A stretch of DNA of 64,000 nt, from NCBI RefSeq assembly GCF_015751765.1, contig NZ_JADOTX010000001.1:7006001-7070000 (forward strand), in the 5' to 3' direction. This DNA comes from Micromonospora ureilytica. GTDB lineage: Bacteria; Actinomycetota; Actinomycetes; Mycobacteriales; Micromonosporaceae. Positions 61,913 through 64,000 of this stretch are shown in pieces (position 1 is the stretch's first letter; each line of letters opens with the position of its first letter). The translations under genes were made by a program, and so were the position numbers. The notes under the pieces are model-generated. The model worked only from the letters and a program-made list of their open reading frames with translations, ran no database searches and had not been told where the DNA came from.

Positions 61913-62005
61913 CCGGCACCCGTGCGGGAACTGCCCCCGAACACGGATGCGGTGGCCTCCCCACCGGGGGAGACCACCACATCCAGGATCGAGCACGATC
62001 ACGGC

Positions 62006-62028
62006 GGCGCGGCACGGGGTGCCGCGCC
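62006..62028. terminator. Terminator between pirin and gnd
   Basis: GGCGCGGCAC (62006-62015) and GTGCCGCGCC (62019-62028) form a 10-bp stem with a GGG loop, 2 nt beyond the gnd stop codon, and face the convergent pirin gene. Confidence 0.7.
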
Positions 62029-62030
62029 GG

Positions 62031-63473
62031 CTACGCCGGGGACTCGGTGCGGTCGGCGGCCCAGGTGGTGTGGAACGAGCCTTCGCGGTCCACCCGCTGG
62101 TAGGTGTGCGCGCCGAAGTTGTCCCGCAGACCCTGGATCAGCGCGGCAGGCAGCCGCTCCGCCCGCAACGCGTCGAAGTACGCCAGCGACGACGAGAACG
62201 CGGGCGTCGGCACACCGGCCCGGGTCGCGTCGGCCACCACCCGCCGCCAGCTCGGCACGCCAGCGCTGACCGCCTCGGCGAAGTACGGCGCCACCAGCAG
62301 CGTCGGCAGGTCGGGCTGCTCGTCGTACGCCTCGCGGATGCGGTTGAGGAAGCGGGCCCGGATGATGCAGCCGCCCCGCCAGATCGTCGCGGTGCCGCCG
62401 AGGTCGATGTCCCAGTTGTATTCCTGGCTGCCCGCGCGGATGTGGTCGAAGCCCTGCGCGTACGCGACGATCTTGGAAGCGAGCAGTGCCCGGCGGACGT
62501 CCTCGACGAAGGTCTCCCGGTCGGTGACCTGCCACTTCTCACCCGCGTCGGGGAATGCCCGGCGGGCCGCCTCACGCTGGTCGACGTGGCCGGAGAGCGA
62601 GCGGGCGAAGGTCGCCTCGGCGATCCCGGTGATCGGGATGCCCAGGTCCAGGGCGCTCTGCACTGTCCACCGACCGGTGCCCTTCTGCTCGGCCCGGTCC
62701 TGCACGACGTCCACGAAGGACCGGCCGGTCGCCGCGTCGGTGTGCGCGAGCACGTCGGCGGTGATCTCGATGAGGAACGACTCCAGCTCGCCGTTGTTCC
62801 ACTCGCGGAAGATCTCCGCGATCTCGGCCGGCGTCGCGTCCAGGCCGGCCCGGAGCAGGTCGTACGCCTCGGCGATGAGCTGCATGTCGGCGTACTCGAT
62901 GCCGTTGTGCACCATCTTGACGAAGTGCCCGGCGCCGTCCGGCCCGACGTGCATGCAGCACGGCACGCCGTCCACCTGGGCGGCGATCTTCTCGAACATC
63001 GGCCCGAGCTTCGCGTACGACTCGGCGGAGCCGCCCGGCATGATGCTCGGCCCACGCAGCGCGCCCTCCTCGCCGCCGGAGACGCCGGTGCCGCTGAAGT
63101 GCAGCCCCTGTGCCCGCAGCGCCTCCTCGCGGCGGCGGGTGTCGGCGAAGTGGGCGTTACCACAGTCGACGATGATGTCGCCCTCGTCGAGCAGCGGCAC
63201 CAACTCGTCGATCACCGCGTCGGTGGGCGCGCCGGCCTTCACCATCACGATGACCGCGCGGGGTCGTTCCAGTGACGCCACGAAATCGGCCATCGTCTCG
63301 CCCGGCACGAACGTGCCCTCGTCGCCGTGCTCGGCGACCAGGCTGCGGGTGCGCTCCGGCGAGCGGTTGTGCACTGCCACCGTGAAGCCGTTGCGGGCCA
63401 GGTTGCGGGCCACATTTCGACCCATCACCGCCAGCCCGGTCACACCGATTTGTGCCCTCGCCTGATCAGCCAT
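62031..63473 (-). CDS. gnd: 6-phosphogluconate dehydrogenase, NADP-dependent
   Basis: A 480-residue decarboxylating 6PGDH of the pentose phosphate pathway, the long E. coli-like form. Motifs: the NADP loop GVTGLAVMGRNVARNL, SGTGVSGGEEGALRGPSIMPGG, the catalytic Lys/His region HFVKMVHNGIEYADMQ and the C-terminal GSFHTTWA. ATG 63473 follows GAGGTGG; a longer in-frame start at 63500 is not supported. Confidence 0.97.
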   Translation of the reverse strand: MADQARAQIGVTGLAVMGRNVARNLARNGFTVAVHNRSPERTRSLVAEHGDEGTFVPGETMADFVASLERPRAVIVMVKAGAPTDAVIDELVPLLDEGDIIVDCGNAHFADTRRREEALRAQGLHFSGTGVSGGEEGALRGPSIMPGGSAESYAKLGPMFEKIAAQVDGVPCCMHVGPDGAGHFVKMVHNGIEYADMQLIAEAYDLLRAGLDATPAEIAEIFREWNNGELESFLIEITADVLAHTDAATGRSFVDVVQDRAEQKGTGRWTVQSALDLGIPITGIAEATFARSLSGHVDQREAARRAFPDAGEKWQVTDRETFVEDVRRALLASKIVAYAQGFDHIRAGSQEYNWDIDLGGTATIWRGGCIIRARFLNRIREAYDEQPDLPTLLVAPYFAEAVSAGVPSWRRVVADATRAGVPTPAFSSSLAYFDALRAERLPAALIQGLRDNFGAHTYQRVDREGSFHTTWAADRTESPA

Positions 63474-63662
63474 TCGTGCCGCCACCTCTCGTTCCACCAC
63501 TATCAGCGTTTGGAAACTTACCGTGATGTGAGCCGATACGGACCAGTGATCGTCGTCCCGTTACTGCATGTGATGTGGACCTTGCCGATGGCGGTTCGGG
63601 CTCTCGACAGTGGCCGGTGAGCCCCGCGCGGGGAAACATGTCGTCATCCCGCGCTGGGCGCG

Positions 63663-63959
63663 TCAGCCTTCGGCGAGACGGGCCTCGATTCGGGCGATCT
63701 TCCCGGTGAGCGCGTCGGTGACCCCGGGCCGGACGTCGGCCTTGAGCACCACACTCACCCGGGGCGCCTGCGCGGCGACCACGTCGACCGCCCGCTTCAC
63801 CACCGCCATCACCTCGTCCCACTCGCCCTCCACGGTGGTGAACATGGCATCGGTCCGGTTGGGCAGGCCGGACGCACGGACCACCCGCACCGCCTCGGCG
63901 ACCAGGTCACCCACAGAGTCGTCACCGCCGAGCGGGGTGATCGAGAACGCGATCAGCAT
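63663..63959 (-). CDS. MTH1187/YkoF-type thiamine-binding family protein
   Basis: A 98-residue protein with the family pattern: [23 protein letters not shown] at the start, [26 protein letters not shown] in the middle and [12 protein letters not shown] near the end. Members bind thiamine or hydroxymethylpyrimidine; the role here is inferred. Its upstream region runs off the window edge. Confidence 0.88.
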   Translation of the reverse strand: MLIAFSITPLGGDDSVGDLVAEAVRVVRASGLPNRTDAMFTTVEGEWDEVMAVVKRAVDVVAAQAPRVSVVLKADVRPGVTDALTGKIARIEARLAEG

Positions 63960-64000
63960 GTGCCGATCGTGCCAGGAAAAACGGATGCGCGTCGGTCGGG

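Overview
The window is very GC-rich chromosomal DNA with GTG starts, ATGA/GTGA gene overlaps and actinobacterial families (mycosin-like protease, DUF397, RNase E with a long acidic/basic arm, GlsB, ComEC, DUF3618). Gene order and protein wording point to Micromonosporaceae, most likely Micromonospora or a close relative. This is an inference from gene content; no rRNA or tRNA gene is present to confirm it.

Layout. 0-0.8 kb: 3' end of a mycosin-like subtilase. 0.9-7.9 kb: DUF2344 protein, RNase E/G, a lipoprotein, rplU-rpmA and obgE. 8-12 kb: small membrane and stress-type genes (DUF6766, DUF4383, and a holin-like/DUF3618 operon). 12-15 kb: a GT2 glycosyltransferase and a CYP152-type P450 peroxygenase. 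15-21.3 kb: aminopeptidase N, nadD, rsfS, a histidine phosphatase, DegV and an SDR. 21.3-23.1 kb: a small accessory patch (short GntR regulator, 17-bp direct repeats, small ORFs, VOC protein). 23.1-33.4 kb: a stand-alone divergent hemC, comEA-comEC, holA, rpsT, an APH-fold kinase, DUF4240 and lepA. 33.4-45.7 kb: a 12-kb accessory block splitting lepA from hemW (two near-identical glsB genes, a sugar ABC importer without ATPase, MOSC, two LtrA proteins, a PhyH dioxygenase, a lysozyme-like protein, an atypical SDR, a crotonase). 45.7-50.8 kb: hemW, DUF4870, and hrcA-dnaJ-rsmE behind a CIRCE operator. 50.9-60.5 kb: SDR, HIT, a serine hydrolase, then the conserved phoH-ybeY-CNNM-cdd-like-era-recO-uppS cluster. 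60.5-64 kb: small proteins, pirin, gnd and a thiamine-binding-type protein.

The core clusters deal with ribosome biogenesis and RNA processing (rne, rplU, rpmA, obgE, rsfS, lepA, rsmE, ybeY, era), protein quality control (hrcA, dnaJ) and the DNA replication/repair/uptake genes holA, recO and comEA-EC. The most noteworthy non-gene signals are: a dispersed family of inverted repeats with a GATCTTG core (four loci, one a perfect 26-bp-arm hairpin); many genes whose start codon lies 6-7 nt after a TAnnnT -10 box, implying leaderless transcripts; two divergent genes sharing a 19-bp intergenic region with overlapping -10 boxes; a 17-bp iteron-like operator next to the GntR gene; two perfect TTGTCCACA DnaA-type boxes upstream of comEA; and paired TTGACNNGTCAA palindromes upstream of an SDR that lacks the catalytic Tyr and Lys. 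I found no large, clearly undescribed multi-gene defence or biosynthetic system.
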